Assembly: GCA_018302885.1 (NCBI GenBank)
Contig: JAGVZC010000005.1
Coordinates: forward strand, 1 to 32,256
From: Candidatus Woesearchaeota archaeon
Lineage (GTDB): Archaea; Nanobdellota; Nanobdellia; SCGC-AAA011-G17; GW2011-AR20
Direction of reading: 5' to 3'
Length of the DNA stretch: 32,256 bases
A model generated the notes under the pieces. It saw nothing but the letters and a program-made list of their open reading frames with translations. It searched no databases and was not told the DNA's origin. Each line of letters starts with the position of its first letter. Position 1 is the first letter of the stretch. The position numbers and the translations under genes are program-made. Positions 30,354 to 32,256 of this stretch are shown here, in pieces.

Positions 30354-30587
30354 ATGAAAATTTGGCACTGGGTTTTGATAATAATTGTAATATTGATACT
30401 AGCTGGAGCAATTCTATATAAAAATTACAGGGAAAATTTTGTTGTCGGTAATGAATTTGAGGAACTTGAAATAAGCAAATCTGATCTTAAAGAATGCTGC
30501 CAGTATTATGAAAATGGGGAATTAAAAACATGCAGCATACTAAAAAGATTTGATTGCAGCCTGTGTGAATCTAAGTGTTCTTCCTGA
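30354..30587 (+). CDS. Small membrane-anchored Cys-rich protein
   Basis: The 77-aa protein has an N-terminal membrane helix (about 5-22, WVLIIIVILILAGAIL). An extracytoplasmic C-terminal part follows with six cysteines in CC...C...C..C...C (residues 48-75). The pairs could form disulfides or a metal site. It lies 3 nt after the peptidase-like gene and belongs to the surface operon. I do not recognise a family. It ends inside the 3' end of the opposite-strand gene (17-nt overlap). Confidence 0.7.
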   Translation: MKIWHWVLIIIVILILAGAILYKNYRENFVVGNEFEELEISKSDLKECCQYYENGELKTCSILKRFDCSLCESKCSS

Positions 30588-30939
30588 GAATAAGCTCTGC
30601 CTTTAGGTTTTTCACAGTCATATCATACATATGCAATTTTGCAAGCAAATCATTAAGCGTGTTTTCTATTTCTTCCCTTTTTACATTAATCTTATCATCC
30701 AACAATTCTATTGATGATGGAAAGTAATCAAGACAGAAACCAGTTAATTCTTGAAAAGTATTGAAATCAATCTCCATTTCAGTGAACGAAAAGAACAATT
30801 TTTCCTTTTGCTGTGCCTCAAATATATTGTATTTCAGAACTTTCTTTTCATTCTGAATTTTCTGAACCATCTCCTTTATCACATTCTCAACGTGCTCCTT
30901 TGGAGAACCTACAATTTCTATAATCAAATTTGCCCTCAT
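30571..30939 (-). CDS. Hypothetical protein, alpha/beta plus coiled coil
   Basis: The 122-aa soluble protein starts MRANLIIEIVGSPKEHVENV. A ferredoxin-like beta-alpha-beta arrangement (about 1-80: IIEIVGSP, VLKYNIFEAQQKEKLFFSFTEMEID, FCLDYFPSSIELLDD) is followed by a helical C-terminus with IENTLNDLLAKLHMYDMTVKNLKAEL. I do not recognise a family. It is convergent with the surface operon and 22 nt upstream of the lamin-tail gene's C-terminal fragment. Confidence 0.72.
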   Translation of the reverse strand: MRANLIIEIVGSPKEHVENVIKEMVQKIQNEKKVLKYNIFEAQQKEKLFFSFTEMEIDFNTFQELTGFCLDYFPSSIELLDDKINVKREEIENTLNDLLAKLHMYDMTVKNLKAELILRKNT

Positions 30940-30961
30940 AATTATACCTTAGAATATATTT

Positions 30962-31438
30962 TTATAAGCTTTTCTTAAAAATCAAGTATATAATCAACAA
31001 CAATAAAACAGCACAAAAGAAATAAATTCCGAGATTTCTTGCCTTTACATCCGAAGACTGATAAATTACAGAGGAAGTAATCGGGCTTGTAAAAGATTCG
31101 CTTTCTGATTCCATAGAATTTGCGCTAAAGGATATCGGTGTTGTTTTTAATGAAGTTTCTTCCTTAATTTTTATTTCCTCGCATAAAGATTCTGTTATGC
31201 CCTCTATTTCTATCTCTTCTGCATCAATTTCATCCAATCCTTTCAGAATTATTTTATAAGTTCCATCAGGATATTTTTTATTGCAGTTTGGCTCTATCTG
31301 AAGAGGAACTATCATTGTGTAATTTATGAATTTATCCTCTATGTTTACCTCTGACCTTTTTGAAACCTGCTTGTTGCTTTCATCCACCAAATATAAATCC
31401 AGATTATATTTCTCTGTATCTCCCTTGTAAATTTTCAT
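30962..31438 (-). pseudogene. C-terminal fragment (frame-shifted) of the lamin-tail surface protein
   Basis: A second minus-strand frame overlaps the end of the 31404-32228 gene by 35 nt and continues to a stop at 30962. From the ATG at 31438 it gives 158 aa starting MKIYKGDTEKYNLDLYLVDES. An Ig-like beta domain (IVPLQIEPNC...GTYKIILKG) is followed by a Ser/Thr-rich stalk and a C-terminal membrane helix (AVLLLLIIYLIFKKSL). It has no signal peptide. A protein with a signal peptide but no anchor, followed in another frame by an anchor without a signal, looks like one gene broken by a frame change near 31410-31440. It could be a real programmed shift or a sequencing error. Confidence 0.6.
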
Positions 31439-32228
31439 TTGGCGTAGGAATTGTCTGTATCCAGTAATCATTGACTTTTGACCATGATAAGCCTTCTTTC
31501 GTATGACTATAACTAATTTCATCTAATAAAATGTTTTTATAAAACAACCTAACTTTATCAAATCCCTCATTATTTAACTCTAATCTCCCATCTTGATTTC
31601 TATAAATCACCAGATAATCATGAGGCTCAATTATGGTTGTATTTTGTAGTATGTTTACATCCGAAATATTTATTCCATTCCCATAGTCATCATTTATTAT
31701 CAATTTTTCGATGTCTAGATATTCATCTCCAGAATTATAAAGTTCGATCCACTCTCCCTCAGGCATAGGAGCATCGTGTTTTGTTGGATGTGGAAAGAAT
31801 TCTGTAATTTCTAATGTGGTGTAATCTTGACCTAATGGTTCTGGTAAAACAAATATTAATTTTTCATTAAAATTATTTATTGAATTAGTATCATTACAAT
31901 TTATTTCTGACAAATTAAAATAAATTATATATGGGCTTCCTGCTGGAACTCTTGGTTCACGTTTAGGATTTCTTTCATTAGCAACGCCATTTAAACTAAT
32001 TCTATAATTTTCTATCACATTTCCAAATAAATCAGTTATTTTTCCCTCAAGGATTATATCTGAAGTTGGTCCATTGTTCTTAAAAACATTTATTGTAAAA
32101 TTTGCATTCTCATTATATTCAAAAACATATTTGTTTGGAATTATTTCAATTCCAAAGTCACATTCTTCTGCATAAACAGAAAAAGATGATAATATCAAGA
32201 AAAACAGCAATATTATACTAAATCTCAT
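31404..32228 (-). CDS. Secreted lamin-tail-domain protein, apparently truncated by a frame change
   Basis: The 274-aa protein has a signal peptide (1-20, SSFSVYA), a beta domain (about 21-140), and then a lamin-tail domain (about 145-255: LEITEFFPHP, GEWIELYNSGDEYLDIEKLII, IEPHDYLVIYRNQD, LSWSKVNDYWIQTIPTPNEN). LTDs occur in surface proteins and extracellular nucleases. The frame stops 8 codons later at 31404 without a membrane anchor, while the next frame encodes a likely Ig domain plus anchor. The start is at 32228, close to the window edge, so the upstream promoter is only partly visible. Confidence 0.75.
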   Translation of the reverse strand: MRFSIILLFFLILSSFSVYAEECDFGIEIIPNKYVFEYNENANFTINVFKNNGPTSDIILEGKITDLFGNVIENYRISLNGVANERNPKREPRVPAGSPYIIYFNLSEINCNDTNSINNFNEKLIFVLPEPLGQDYTTLEITEFFPHPTKHDAPMPEGEWIELYNSGDEYLDIEKLIINDDYGNGINISDVNILQNTTIIEPHDYLVIYRNQDGRLELNNEGFDKVRLFYKNILLDEISYSHTKEGLSWSKVNDYWIQTIPTPNENLQGRYREI

Positions 32229-32256
32229 TGTTTACATTGAATACTTTGTAGTATAA

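Noticed and set aside
1..32256. CRISPR arrays, insertion sequences, prophage or rRNA genes
   Set aside because: No regular spaced repeats, transposase-like proteins, phage proteins or rRNA sequence were seen in the window.

Overview
The window is about 32 kb of AT-rich DNA from an archaeon. It carries archaeal TFB, Spt5, Alba, DnaG-type primase, RNA polymerase subunit P, prefoldin, SepF with FtsZ, an SRP RNA of archaeal layout, and ribosomal proteins eL40, eL43, eS17 and uL11. Dense packing, very short spacers, TATA boxes about 26-29 nt before many start codons (leaderless mRNAs), and compact proteins suggest an uncultivated DPANN lineage of the Woesearchaeota/Pacearchaeota kind. That placement is an inference from gene style, not from a tree.

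Layout. 1-3094 (minus): TatD nuclease (cut by the window edge), S2P metalloprotease, eL40, an aIF5A with an extra N-terminal helical domain, and an unknown gene. 3186-6407 (plus): FKBP isomerase, FtsZ, SecE, Spt5, uL11. 6427-8927: an accessory island with a JAMM/MPN-like protein, a TrmB-type regulator and a LAGLIDADG-type endonuclease, with a palindromic operator candidate in the divergent promoter. 8950-13568 (plus): tRNA-Pro with an intron in its acceptor stem, eL43, RpoP, prefoldin beta, UPF0147, SepF, ZPR1-like protein, glycosyltransferase, a Dph2-like protein lacking its first domain, and GlyRS. 13565-18433: a membrane protein and a YiiX-like amidase, SRP RNA (plus), DnaG, a GC-rich hairpin RNA candidate, three tandem paralogues of an unknown family, and a CBS protein. 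18535-25991: HIT protein, tRNA-Met(CAU), Kef antiporter, alba, eS17, a winged-helix protein, EndA, SemiSWEET, RNase Z, TFB and a small kinase. 26040-30587 (plus): a surface-protein operon with its own signal-peptidase-like protein. 30571-32228 (minus): an unknown gene and a lamin-tail surface protein broken by a frame change.

The strongest observations concern RNA splicing. (1) tRNA-Pro(UGG) only forms a proper acceptor stem if a 19-nt intron is removed between positions 3 and 4. The flanks form a textbook bulge-helix-bulge built partly from the 5' leader. (2) The alba gene is interrupted by 32 nt containing an in-frame stop. Removing it at bulge-helix-bulge-like sites restores a canonical 106-aa Alba in frame. 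The splicing endonuclease EndA, with its full catalytic triad, lies 1.2 kb from alba. Together they suggest that archaeal splicing here acts on an mRNA as well as on a non-canonical tRNA site.
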